A stretch of 64,000 nucleotides of DNA. Source: Cryptomeria japonica (lineage: Eukaryota; Streptophyta; Pinopsida; Cupressales; Cupressaceae). The translations under genes and the position numbers were made by a program. This document shows positions 22,986 through 34,001 of the stretch, in pieces. The DNA lies in contig NC_081412.1 in assembly GCF_030272615.1 (NCBI RefSeq), positions 546,228,202 through 546,292,201 on the forward strand, written 5' to 3'. Position 1 is the first letter of the stretch, and every line of letters begins with the position of its first letter. Below the pieces are notes generated by a model, which was given only the letters and a program-made list of their open reading frames with translations, made no database searches and had not been told where the DNA came from.

Positions 22986-23473
22986 AATTGAAAAACTGTT
23001 ACAGTCCAGCAAGCAAACACAGTCAGTTTCGGAATTCTTGAGCTTCCTAGGTCATCTCTCTAGGGTTTCATTTAGCATTCAACCTATTCTTGGGTCTCAC
23101 AAAGTCAATCATTGCTTTACATCTCACATTACATTCACAATTGTCTAAACTTGAGTCAAAAGGTCACTTGCTTGTCTTAATATACTTTGTCAACACACTA
23201 CATACAACAACACTTTGCTAAGTGGTCCCTCATCAAGGTTTCTTACCTTTGGGTCTCATTTGGTTTTACTTAGAGTCAAGGTCAACTTACCTCATCAAGA
23301 GAAACTATCCTCTCTTTGGAAGTCACACCTACTCTACTACATACATACTTGGTCTTACACTTTGGACATTGCAAGTACACTTCAGATTCATTTACATTCC
23401 ATCCAACTCTTAGTCTTCCATACTCTTTCCATTTTTTCATCTAGTCTCACACATCTTGGTCAATACCTAGTTC

Positions 23474-26278
23474 ATGGTTGAAACCCGTCTCCAAAAATCT
23501 AGGAGAGAAACTAAAGAGGCTCAAGAGTCCGCAAACATGAGTTCTTATGAGTATGACAATGATATCTTTTTCAATTCTGATCATACTACATTACCTGACA
23601 TGGATGTCTATAGAAACATGCCAAATATTGAGAACATGTACACTATAAACAACAATGCTACACAAAATGACAATGTGGACAACTTTTCAGTACATTCAGC
23701 AGATGTGGAAGAATCCATTATGAACCCCCATTTCAATCGATTGGTTGAGGAAATAATGAGGAGGGATAGACCATACTTCTTACAAATGATGGCACAAAGT
23801 GGAGCCAAGATACCTCATAATTTTGACATGTCTCAAATAATGGAAAATCGACCTTTGCAACAACCTCACTCCAACATTGATCAAAGGAGACCTAATAGTG
23901 GAGGAAATAGAGGACCACATATGGTACCTGAATCACCATCAGCTTTGCTTCAAAAACCAGAGGTCCCACATACACATGGTCAAACATATGACACTTACCT
24001 TCGTAGACCATTATGGAAGTCTTATGCAGACAAATATGCTCAATCACATACTAATGCTAAGGATCAACCACCAAAACAATTGGATGTTCAAAGGCATGCT
24101 CAAAATTTGGACACAAGGAAACTCATGTCAAATTTGGGGGCAACACAATGGAACATGACATGCCTGTAGAATATGGTATACATGCACAAAATAGATATGG
24201 TGTTCCTCAACATGAATCCATGCCAAGTGGTCCATATACGCAGCATCATTATAGACCTCCTCCATATGAACATGTGTATGATCAATATCATCCATATATG
24301 CAACATGCTCCTCCTCCAATTGGTGCCTCAAGCATGGGGTATGGTCCAAGAAGTCGATCTCCACCTAAGAGCAATTTGGAGCAGCAAATCAGGGACTTAC
24401 AAAAGAAAATGGAGGACATAAATACACCAAAGCCAACATATACAATGAGAGACATATGTCCTTATCCATTTGACAAGAGCATTCCAATGCCTCCTTTTCC
24501 TACACACTTTGTGACGCCTAAATTTGATAAGTATAGAGGAAAAGGGGATCCTAAGGCACACATAAGACAATTTTTCACAGCTTGCATTGAGGTAGCAATA
24601 GAAGAGACATATTTGATGAGATTATTCCCACAAAGCTTAGGCGATCAAGCTATGGAATGGTTCTCCCAACTTCCACCTAGAATTAAGTCATGGGGTGACT
24701 TAGCAGAGGCATTTATTCAACATTTCTCCTACAACAAAGAGACAGACATATCAGTCACTACTTTGTGCAACACCAAGCAAAAGGAGGGAGAGTCTTTTGC
24801 ATCATTTTTACAAAGATGGAGAAATCTAGCCAGCAGATGCTCTTGTGAAATTCCACAAAAACAAATGGTAGAGATGTTCACACAAAATGTTAACAAAGAC
24901 ATTGGCTATGATCTAAGGAAAGCTTGTTTGTCCACCTTCAAGGACGTCATTGAAAAAGGCTTAGCGACAGAAAAGGTCCTAATTGAACAAGGAGTCATTA
25001 AAATATTCAAGGAAAACAAAGATGACTTTAAAGGAAAAGACAAGCCAAGATTTTGGAATAAAAACAAGAACACAGTCAATGATGGTGTTGTTGATGCCAA
25101 CACAGTACGACGCAAAGTCATCTTTTTGGGATCAAGTTCTACAAACAATCAAGTGAATACTCAAACAACTTCTAGATCATGAAGGAAGTACACTCCATTG
25201 GGAGAACCACTTGAGTCAGTCTTCAAAAAGCTTGTGACAAACAAGGTGATCACAGTTCCAGATTTTCCTCCATATGAACCGAAGGTTAAACCGAATTGGT
25301 GGAATGATGATGAGTATTGTGAATTTCATAAGAGCAAGGGCCATAAAACAGGAAATTGTCATCGACTCAAGAACATCGTGCAAGATCTCATTGATAGAGG
25401 TGACATTGAGATTGAGGGACACTCATCCAATCAAGAACATGAGATGTTTAAGGAACCATTCCCAAAGCATGACAAGGGAAAAGCTAAAGTCACAGATGAT
25501 CAAGCCAACTATACTAGAGCACCTTACAACTATGATTCAACTACCAATCATATCTCGATGGACAATCATGTCTCTACTATTATCATCAAGGACAAAACTC
25601 CTGAGAGTTCTACCCAGCGACCCAAGATTGTCCTAAAAGGTGTTGGATCTTCTTCTGAACCTACCTCTGAATGTCATGTTACAACCCGCCGAGGTAAAAT
25701 AACTTTGCAAGGTGCTCCAACTAAAAACACCGCTTCTTCATCAACTAAGCCTGAGTATGACCTTGTAGAACAATTAGGGAAGACACCCGCGCTCATTTCA
25801 ATCCTTGAACTATTACGCATATCTCCCGCACATAAAGCCATTCTTGATAAAATCTTGAGAGATACCGCTGTTCCTACTAATCTGAACGTAGACCAGTTTC
25901 AAGCCATGGTGGGATACCTTTCCATTCCACATTCACTTACTTTCATGGAAGCCGATGATGCCTCCGTAAGTCAGCCACATAATGCGCCATTACACATTGA
26001 AGCCTTCATACACAAACATCGAATAAAACGAGTCCTGATAGATGGAGGAGCAGGTCTAAACATTTGCACATTAAGAACTATCACACAATTGGGATATTCT
26101 GATAAAGCTATAAATTCTACAAACAAGATCACCATTAAGGCATATGATGATGAAGAGCGTTCATCCAAGGGTACAGTCATCTTACCTCTCAGAGTTGGGC
26201 CAGTTACAAAGGATGTGGTCTGTCAAGTCCTGGATTTAAATCTCACTTATAACATATTATTAGGACGTCCTTGGATCC
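23474..26278 (+). pseudogene. Gag and protease region of retroelement A
   Basis: Gag begins near 23474. A capsid-like domain lies around 24480-24960 (FDKYRGKGDPKAHIRQFF, then WFSQLPPRIKSWGDLAEAF). A plant-type zinc knuckle follows around 25310-25370 (CEFHKSKGHKTGNCHRLK). A retropepsin-like domain (LIDGGAGLNICTLRT; LTYNILLGRPWI) ends where retroelement B is inserted. In life the product would form the element's cytoplasmic particle and process it. The region is broken. Confidence 0.8.
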
Positions 26279-27470
26279 TGTAGCGTCCTAAAATTGCGAC
26301 ACTTGCAATTTCGACTGCATTTCGGTCTTCACGATGGCGACGCAACACGCAACCTGAATGGAGACCCCGAAACCTGATTACGACACTGAAAACTGCATTT
26401 TTCAAGCACCCTGGCCTGAACCTCCTTGCACCCTGCTGTCCCGGGAGGTGGGACCAGAGCGCCCAGCGCCCTGGTCCCTGGGTCCTATTTTGGGCCCGGT
26501 CTCCTAAGGGGTCTCGGGTCTTTTTGTTTGCAATTTGGAAATTAACTTTCCTGGTCGGCCTAAGGTCGGGAAAATCAGTCTATCAGCCCTAATTGACAAG
26601 TATATAAACTACATTTTCCTCTTTCATTCGATATGATGGAAAAGGCGTGGAAATTATACTCAAGCATTCAAGCATTCAAGCATTCCTTCAAGAAATTGAT
26701 CATTTCAAGTCTCCATTCAAGGCTAAGTGTTGCATTCAAGTCAAGGATTCAACCATTGAAGAGGAGATCACATACTACATGCTACAACATACAACATACA
26801 ACATCTAAACCTTCGCACATAAGGATACAAATATCCTTAGAACAAGGTATTAGTACTTGTTTTACAGTCATTTACATTTACAGCTCTTGCTCATTTCTTG
26901 GTTAATTCCAAAACCGGGGTTTGACCTAAAGGCAAACCCCTAATCCCTAACCCCCCAATCGTCTTCGCTTTTCTGTGTGTAGGTTGCAGGTACGCAGCTG
27001 AAATTGAAGATCTGGAATCCTTGTGCAGAGACGAACAGATCCCCCTTCGTTTCGCGGATTTTTCGGAGGACCGTGGTGCCGGGCGCCATCGTCCCGACAA
27101 CTTTTGCTCAAATTTGCAGGACATCGCCGTATCGACATTTTACTACTAATTCCAGGTCCGCAGCTTCATACTGTATTCCTATCTCAGTTTATAAGCGAAT
27201 CTTTATCACTTTCTATGCATGCTTAGCTTAATTCTTCTATCAACATTCTTTACAAAAGAGGGTAGCCTTGCTATCTTAACCCTTGAAACACATTTAGCAT
27301 CCAATCTTGCATTGCGTGGGATTGGATCTTGTGGGTTTCAACCCCTTTTTTGAATGTAAAGTCTCTCCCCTAAGTGAAAACCATCGAATCCTAGCGAACC
27401 TCCCTTCTCTCTCCTCGGAGTTGGAAGAGGGGAGAACAACTAGGGTTCGATCGCGATTTTCCGCTTTACA
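26279..27470 (+). repeat. 5' LTR of retroelement B
   Basis: 1192 bp, ending just before the primer-binding site. A TATA box (TATATAAA) lies at 26601-26608. It contains GC-rich GGACCGTGG...GGGCGCCATCGTCCC and GGGACCAGAGCGCCCAGCGC palindromic modules. Confidence 0.92.
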
Positions 27471-28641
27471 TTTTGGTGAACCCGACGTGAACATCCTTTC
27501 TGATTTTTCATGCTTAGATCTGAAAAAATTGATTACATTTCCATGTTTGATCTTTTGCAAAATTTTAGAGGTGATTGCATAAAAACCCTAAATTTTCTTT
27601 TTAGTAATTGAACTTGCGAAATGTCTAAATGTTAATACTTGTTTCAGATCTACCCTTCTATTACAAATTTTCAATTCATATTTGTGCTTTAATTCTGAAA
27701 ATTAAGTGGTTAAGTGTCAAAACCCTAATTTTTGAAACCCTCTTGATTCAACCTTTGTCCGACAATTTCACTGATCAAAACATCTCCAAATCAGCTGTAA
27801 CTTTGGATGCCGCAATAAAATCACAATATCTCTCATCCCTGAAAATTTGGAAAAAAGTTGCGAGGACCGTGGCGCCGAGCGCCATCGTCCCCGACATTTT
27901 TTCCGAAATTTCGGGAGCGAGATCTTACTGTGTTTTTCTGCTAAAATTCAGAATTTTGGCTGATTTTATCAATTATAACACCTTCAAAATTACAGTCAAA
28001 GTTGGTCTTGTGATTGCTTGGATTAAGGCTTCTAAACATTTAAAAATCATTGAAATTGAAATTTTGTGTCAAAATTGTGTTCTTACTATCCTAAATCTGA
28101 AAAGTGTGTTATCATTCATTAAAAATTTCAGTGCTTTATTCAAATTCTTGCAATTTGTGACTTTTGAAATTAAGTGCTTAATTACAACAACTTTGATTTC
28201 CGCTTTCAAAATTGAATTTTGCGTGAAATTGAGTCAATTTTCAAATTTCAAAATTTGCATTGCTCTTGACATTCCCTCTAAAATCATAAAATTCAAAATT
28301 TCTGTTTCCCTCTCTTTTTCAAAATTCAAATTTTGCATTTTTTCGACAATCTTGGTAGGGTTCAATTTCGAGATTGCAACTTTAATTTGGCCTATCTACA
28401 GATCGTAAAATCACTCAATTTTTTCAGATTAGCTCTAAAATCATCATACCTTTCATCCCTGCAAATTTTGAAAAAAGTTGCAAGGACCGTGTTGCACTCC
28501 GGGCGCCACGGTCCCGGACATTTTTTTCGAAATTTCGGGAGACTGTTGTGATTGCATTTAACAGCTTAAATCCAGAAGATTAGCTGATTTTACTGAAAAT
28601 TGCTACCTCTAAATTCAAAATCTTCTCTCTCTTTCTAGTGC
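27471..28641 (+). promoter_or_regulatory. Primer-binding site and leader of retroelement B
   Basis: TTTTGGTGAACCCGACGTGA directly abuts the LTR and is identical to the site in retroelement C. The leader holds two copies (about 27792-27920 and 28430-28546) of a module of about 100 bp: CTCATCCCTGAAAATTTGG, then GGACCGTGG...GGTCCC, then CCGAAATTTCGGGAG. The same module occurs in C's LTRs. Long AT-rich frames in the leader are not supported as genes. Confidence 0.75.
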
Positions 28642-31600
28642 ATGAGTTTTACAACAATAAGCCCTACTTACACTATTCCTGTTAGACGAAGCCGTAGAAT
28701 TAAGTCTTTCCGAGGTTTAACTACTGAGGAGATGGAACCTAATTTGAATAGCCTTTTTAATGAGGACATGGGTAATTCCTCTAATCCTCCTAATGATGAA
28801 GAAGCTCTCCATGAGGTTTCTGTAGAACAACTTTCGAAATTGGATAACCAATTTGACGATTTTCGACAATGGATGTCTCAAGAATACCCTGATAGTCAAG
28901 CTCTTCCTTTAATTGAGGGTCTAAAACGTATGCTTCAAAGTGATAAGAATGGAATTGATATTTTGCGTGGTATTGCACACATTGTGGATTCGAATGTGAT
29001 GCCTATGAAGAGTTGTGCTGAAAATTTGGGTTATACACAACCTCCTACTCAAGTCAATCATTCTATTCCTTTGACAACTTCTATTGCTAGCATACCTACC
29101 TTTACATCAAACATAATGGCTACTTCTACACAAGACATTCCTCCTGTGATCACCAGTCATGGGGGCAACCCTTCTTCTTCAATTAACCCTCTTCCTTCAT
29201 TCAATCCGACTTCTTCATTCATTCCTTCGATGAGCGTGCCTATTATATCACCACAAATGAACATGACGCAAGGGGGCAATTCATTCAACCATTCCATCCC
29301 TCCTTGTAGTGTTCCACTTATCCAATCATCTCCTATGACTGACTATCATAGGGTCCCACCACCTTACTCTTTACCTTCTTTCAATAACATAACACCTCCA
29401 TCTCAATCTAACACATCTAATATGAACTCTTCGACTGAAGCGACCATTAACAATCTTGCACAAACTGTCTCTTCTTTACAGCAACAAATTGCCTCTATGA
29501 ATCAATCTAAGTTTAGTGTGCCCACATTTGATGTTGCGAGCCCACTTTCTCTTGACATTGTTCGAGCTATCCCTCCTAAACATGTTGAAATCCCGCATTT
29601 GGAACTTTATAATGGTAAAGGAGATCCTCTAACACATGTTAAGACTTTTCAAACAATATGTACTGATTTTGCTTATGACCAAAGGTTGCTTGCAAAACTG
29701 TTTACTAGAACATTAAGAGACAAAGCCCTACAATGGTATTGCTCGTTGCCTTCTTATTCTATTACTTCTTTCGAACAACTTGCAAATGCTTTCATTCAAC
29801 AATTTCAAAACAATATAAGTCCTAAAGTTACTTTGATTGATTTAATGCATTGTAAACAAGGTGTTAAAGAAAAAGTGACTGATTTCATTGGTAGATATAA
29901 GCATTTGTATGCTCAAATTTCTTTTCCAGTGCCTGACAATGATATTCAAAGAATCTTTATTTCTAATTTACAAAAAGATATTCGAGACAAACTTCTGTTT
30001 TCTGAGTTTACTTCTTTCCAACAGTTGTGTGCAACTCTTCACAATTATCAACTGACTGTGAGTCAAATGGAACAATCACATCCTATGGCTCCGAGTGATA
30101 AGGGTGATAGCAGTCAACAACCATTTGGGAAGTTTAAACCGAACAGAGATTCCATCAAATTCAATGAAAACATCATCAACAACAACGTGAATGTAGCATC
30201 AGGTGTGCCTCCTATTTCTAAATTTTTCAAGAAAGAAAGAAAGTATACTCCTTTGAATGAATCATTGCATAGTATTATGAATAAGTTATTGGAACAAAAT
30301 GTGCTTACTCTTCCTCCTATAAGACAAATTGATCCTGCAAAGATTACTTCACCTTATTTTGATAACAAATCTTTTTGTCAATTTCATCGTCAGCCTGGGC
30401 ATGATACTGAAAAATGTTTTTCTTTAAAGGGTAAAATTCAAGATTTGATTGATAATAATACTATTTCTGTTTCTGGAGTGAATGATAAAGGCAACACATC
30501 TGTAGCTCCTCCTAACCAAAATCTTCAGATTTTCACTGATCCATTGCCTTCTCATACCTCTAATGCAATTGAGGCTAATGATTCCTCTCTTTCATCTGAT
30601 GGTCTTGTGTCTATGACTCCGAATGTGATTAACTTTGTAGAGCAGCAAGAAAACCCTAAAGAATCTTCCATCACATTTGATTCCAGTGAAACCATTAGGG
30701 CACCTGATGGTCCTTTATACATAGTTGCAAAAGTTAAGAATACACCTTGCCGTGGAGTGCTTATTGATCCTTCGTGCATGATTAATGTGATTACTGAAGA
30801 ATTCCTTTTTACTTTGCAATTGAATCAAGTGATATATGACAAAACAGATGTGATTGTGAAACTATTTGATGCATTTTCTTATCCTGCAATTGGTTCTATT
30901 ACATTGCCTATTGAGGTCCATAATAAATTCCTTGATGTGAACTTTGCTATTATTCCATCTGCCGAACAATTTCGTGTGAAGCTTGGCTATCCTTGGCTGT
31001 CTTCCATGAAAGCTATTGCTTCTCCTATTCATAAGTGTTTGAAATTTCCCCATAATGGTGAAGTTGTTACTGTCAATCATAGTCTCTTTAAACCAGCTGA
31101 AAGAACTTCTAGCGTTCCTATTGATTACTTTTGGCCTAAACAATTCCAATCTCTTCCTCCGCGAAGTGATCATCTTTTCAAATCTTATCAAAAGTGGAAA
31201 ACAGATATGATCCTATCTCTAAGTGAACCTAGAACACCTAAACTTGATATTCCTATCATTCTTGAGAAGGAAGTTCTTCCTTTGAAAGATAAAACTAATG
31301 TCTTTCCTCAAGAAGATTCCCAACCCATCCCTATGGATGTGACTATGTCTATGCCTAATAAACTTCCTAAGAGTAGACCTATACCTCCTTGTCATGATGG
31401 ACTTGGTCTTCTCCCTAAACCAAAAATTCCTCCTTTATATGGAGCAGTTCCTCCTCCTTTTTATAGAGAGAAGAGACCTTCTTCTTCTCCTATTATCCAG
31501 CCTAAGAGACCACAACCTAAACACCCAAGTGCTAAGGATGAGAACATTCCTCCTCCTCAATCTTCTCCACTTCCTACTAAGACTAGACGAAATCGTTCTA

Positions 31601-32067
31601 CACGTGAACGCCGGCGAAAGCGTCATCTTAGAGCTCAAACTTTGCAATCTCCAAAAACACCTTCAACAAGCATTATTCCATTTTCTCCTCAGCCGGACAT
31701 TGAGCCTAAATCTCCTAAACATAAGATGCATGATGGTCTTGATCCTGTGCGAGTTAAAGATCCTATTTTTATAAATCTTGATGATGATATGGATGAAAAT
31801 GTTATTCATGATGAAAATGTTACTTCTCTTGCTTCTGATAGTGAATATGAACTTGTTGATATTGATAACCATTTATCTAATGAATTTTCTAAAGCACTTA
31901 TCCTAGCTCCTAGACAAGAACAATGTGGCTTGGAACATGAACATAGCCCGTGTTTGGATCTTGTGATAGCTCCATCTGCTGTGTTGGATGTTCCTCCTCT
32001 AGCGTGTTCCCTGCCTTCCCGAAACATTGATCAACAAGATCGGGGGGTAGATGACGTGCTAGACTAG
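28642..32067 (+). CDS. Long Gag/protease-like protein of retroelement B (1141 aa)
   Basis: One uninterrupted frame from ATG 28642. The N-terminus is basic and Ser/Thr/Pro-rich (about residues 1-300). A capsid-like domain follows at about 310-480 (LELYNGKGDPLTHVKTFQ; LRDKALQWYCSLPSYSITSF), then a plant zinc knuckle near 580 (CQFHRQPGHDTEKCFSLK). A retropepsin-like fold lies around 690-810, ending LGYPWLSSMKAIA. The long C-terminal tail is Pro-rich with an Arg-rich patch (TRRNRSTRERRRKRHLRAQ, about 980). Polymerase domains are absent and the frame is followed by the polypurine tract. It would be expected to form particles that package RNA. The frame looks whole. Confidence 0.85.
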   Translation: MSFTTISPTYTIPVRRSRRIKSFRGLTTEEMEPNLNSLFNEDMGNSSNPPNDEEALHEVSVEQLSKLDNQFDDFRQWMSQEYPDSQALPLIEGLKRMLQSDKNGIDILRGIAHIVDSNVMPMKSCAENLGYTQPPTQVNHSIPLTTSIASIPTFTSNIMATSTQDIPPVITSHGGNPSSSINPLPSFNPTSSFIPSMSVPIISPQMNMTQGGNSFNHSIPPCSVPLIQSSPMTDYHRVPPPYSLPSFNNITPPSQSNTSNMNSSTEATINNLAQTVSSLQQQIASMNQSKFSVPTFDVASPLSLDIVRAIPPKHVEIPHLELYNGKGDPLTHVKTFQTICTDFAYDQRLLAKLFTRTLRDKALQWYCSLPSYSITSFEQLANAFIQQFQNNISPKVTLIDLMHCKQGVKEKVTDFIGRYKHLYAQISFPVPDNDIQRIFISNLQKDIRDKLLFSEFTSFQQLCATLHNYQLTVSQMEQSHPMAPSDKGDSSQQPFGKFKPNRDSIKFNENIINNNVNVASGVPPISKFFKKERKYTPLNESLHSIMNKLLEQNVLTLPPIRQIDPAKITSPYFDNKSFCQFHRQPGHDTEKCFSLKGKIQDLIDNNTISVSGVNDKGNTSVAPPNQNLQIFTDPLPSHTSNAIEANDSSLSSDGLVSMTPNVINFVEQQENPKESSITFDSSETIRAPDGPLYIVAKVKNTPCRGVLIDPSCMINVITEEFLFTLQLNQVIYDKTDVIVKLFDAFSYPAIGSITLPIEVHNKFLDVNFAIIPSAEQFRVKLGYPWLSSMKAIASPIHKCLKFPHNGEVVTVNHSLFKPAERTSSVPIDYFWPKQFQSLPPRSDHLFKSYQKWKTDMILSLSEPRTPKLDIPIILEKEVLPLKDKTNVFPQEDSQPIPMDVTMSMPNKLPKSRPIPPCHDGLGLLPKPKIPPLYGAVPPPFYREKRPSSSPIIQPKRPQPKHPSAKDENIPPPQSSPLPTKTRRNRSTRERRRKRHLRAQTLQSPKTPSTSIIPFSPQPDIEPKSPKHKMHDGLDPVRVKDPIFINLDDDMDENVIHDENVTSLASDSEYELVDIDNHLSNEFSKALILAPRQEQCGLEHEHSPCLDLVIAPSAVLDVPPLACSLPSRNIDQQDRGVDDVLD

Positions 32068-32809
32068 TTTCATTAGCATAGCAGATTCTTTCCTCCTCTC
32101 TTTCGTTACTTCTTCTATATGTTATTCTCATTCTTCTATTTGTTGTCCTTAGTGTTGTTTACTTGAGGACGATGCAAAGTATTGAGATCTCTCGATCTCT
32201 CTCATGTTGACTCAAAAGACACATGTGTTCCCTTCTTCTAGGTGACCTTCCTTGATTGGGGACTGAAGAACAATTATGCATACATACATATGATATATAT
32301 ACATGAATTATCATACAGCATACTGACCTCGAGGAAAGCGAAGTCACCTTGTGCTTTGTGTTTTGTGTCTATTATCCTTGGGTTTATCTCACACTTGGGG
32401 GCTAAATCTTTGTGATAACGTGCTCCTTTCCTTTCTCATCTCTTATGTGTATCACTACGTTAAAACAATCACCCCCGTTGAGGCGTGTGCGATCGCTTTA
32501 ACGTAGGGGGGCATACACCCTGTCTATCTCTTCAGGATACTTGAAAATTTCTTGGCGAACTTAGCTTTGCCTTGAAAATTTTTGGTATTTCTTTTGCATG
32601 ACTCATAGTGAGGGAACCTTACTACTGACAGTCATGGTTCTCCCTCGTGATCTTCCCTTTTACTTTGTCAATCGAAGTCGTAAGATCCTTAGTCCACTGG
32701 GGGCTTGGTGTGTCTTGCCTCCTTGACGTGGTGAAAGTCTTTCAATATTGTTTCCTTGTACTTTATCGGAAGTATGAGCATACATACTCCCGCTAAAGTG
32801 GGGGCCAAA
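32068..32809 (+). promoter_or_regulatory. 3' untranslated region and polypurine tract of B
   Basis: No gene is seen. It ends CGCTAAAGTGGGGGCCAAA, directly before the 3' LTR, a good polypurine tract. The same tract (CGCTAAAGTGGGGGCTAAA) precedes the 3' LTR of retroelement C. Confidence 0.75.
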
Positions 32810-34001
32810 TGTAGCATCCTAAAATTGCGACACTTGCAATTTCGACTGCATTTCGGTCTTCACGATGGCGACGCAACATGCAACCTGAATGGAGACCCCG
32901 AAACCTGATTACGACACTGAAAACTGCATTTTTCAAGCACCCTGGCCTGAACCTCCTTGCACCCTGCTGTCCCGGGAGGTGGGACCAGAGCACTCAGCGC
33001 CTTGGTCCCTAGGTCCTATTTTGGGCCCGGTCTCCTAAGGGGTCTCGGGTCTTTTTGTTTGCAATTTGGAAATTAACTTTCCTGGTCGGCCTAAGGTCGG
33101 GAAAATCAGTCTATCAGCCCTAATTGACAAGTATATAAACTACATTTTCCTCTTTCATTCGATATGATGGAAAAGGCATGGAAATTATACTCAAGCATTC
33201 AAGCATTCAAGCATTCCTTCAAGCAATTGATCATTTCAAGTCTCCATTCAAGGCTAAGTGTTGCATTCAAGTCAAGGATTCAACCATTGAAGAGGAGATC
33301 ACATACTACATGCTACAACATACAACATACAACATCTAAACCTTCGCACATAAGGATACAAACATCCTTAGAACAAGGTATTAGTACTTGTTTTATAGTC
33401 ATTTACATTTACAGCGCTTGCTCATTTCTTGGTTAATTCCAAAACCGGGGTTTGACCTAAAGGCAAACCCCTAATCCCTAACCCCCCAATTGTCTTCGCT
33501 TTTCTATGTGTAGGTTGCAGGTACGCGGCTGAAATTGAAGATCTGGAATCCTTGTGCAGAGACGAACAGATCCCCCTTTGTTTCGCGGATTTTTCGGAGG
33601 ACCGTGGCACTGGGCGCCATCGTCCCAAAAACTTTTGCTCAAATTTGCAGGACAGCGCCATATCGATATTTTACTGCTAATTCCAGGTCCGCAGCTTCAT
33701 ACTGTATTCCTATCTCAGTTTATAAGCGAATCTTTATCACTTTCTATTCATGCTTAGCTTAATTCTTCTATCAACATTCTTTACAAAAGAGGGTAGCCTT
33801 GCTGTCTTAACCCTTGAAACACATTTAGCATCCAATCTTGCATTGCGTGGGATTGGATCTTGTGGGTTTCAACCCCTCTTTTGAATGTAAAGTCTCTCCC
33901 CTAAGTGAAAACCATCGAATCCTAGCGAACCTCCCTTCTCTCTCCTCGGAGTTGGGAGAGGGGAGAACAACTAGGGTTCGATCGCGATTTTCCGCTTTAC
34001 A
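32810..34001 (+). repeat. 3' LTR of retroelement B
   Basis: 1192 bp, the same length as the 5' LTR. It begins TGTAGCATCC and ends CGCTTTACA, and is followed by GATCC. Confidence 0.92.

Larger units (their letters stand above)
26279..34001 (+). mobile_element. Retroelement B: Gag-only LTR retrotransposon nested in A
   Basis: LTRs of 1192 bp each begin TGTAGCRTCCTAAAATTGCG and end TTTTCCGCTTTACA. The flanking 5-bp duplication is GATCC (26274-26278 and 34002-34006). Parts: 5' LTR, primer-binding site TGGTGAACCCGACGTGAA, 1.15-kb leader, one long Gag/protease-like frame (28642-32067), polypurine tract, 3' LTR. No RT, RNase H or integrase is present, so it is a non-autonomous element of the kind called TR-GAG. 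The two LTRs differ at about 28 positions by eye (about 2.3%), mostly C/T and G/A. With an assumed 2e-9 substitutions per site per year that is about 6 million years. It looks structurally whole. Confidence 0.9.

Noticed and set aside
27629-28408. 259-residue frame in the leader of B
   Set aside because: AT-rich, Phe/Lys/Ile-biased and spanning a shared non-coding module; no known domain.
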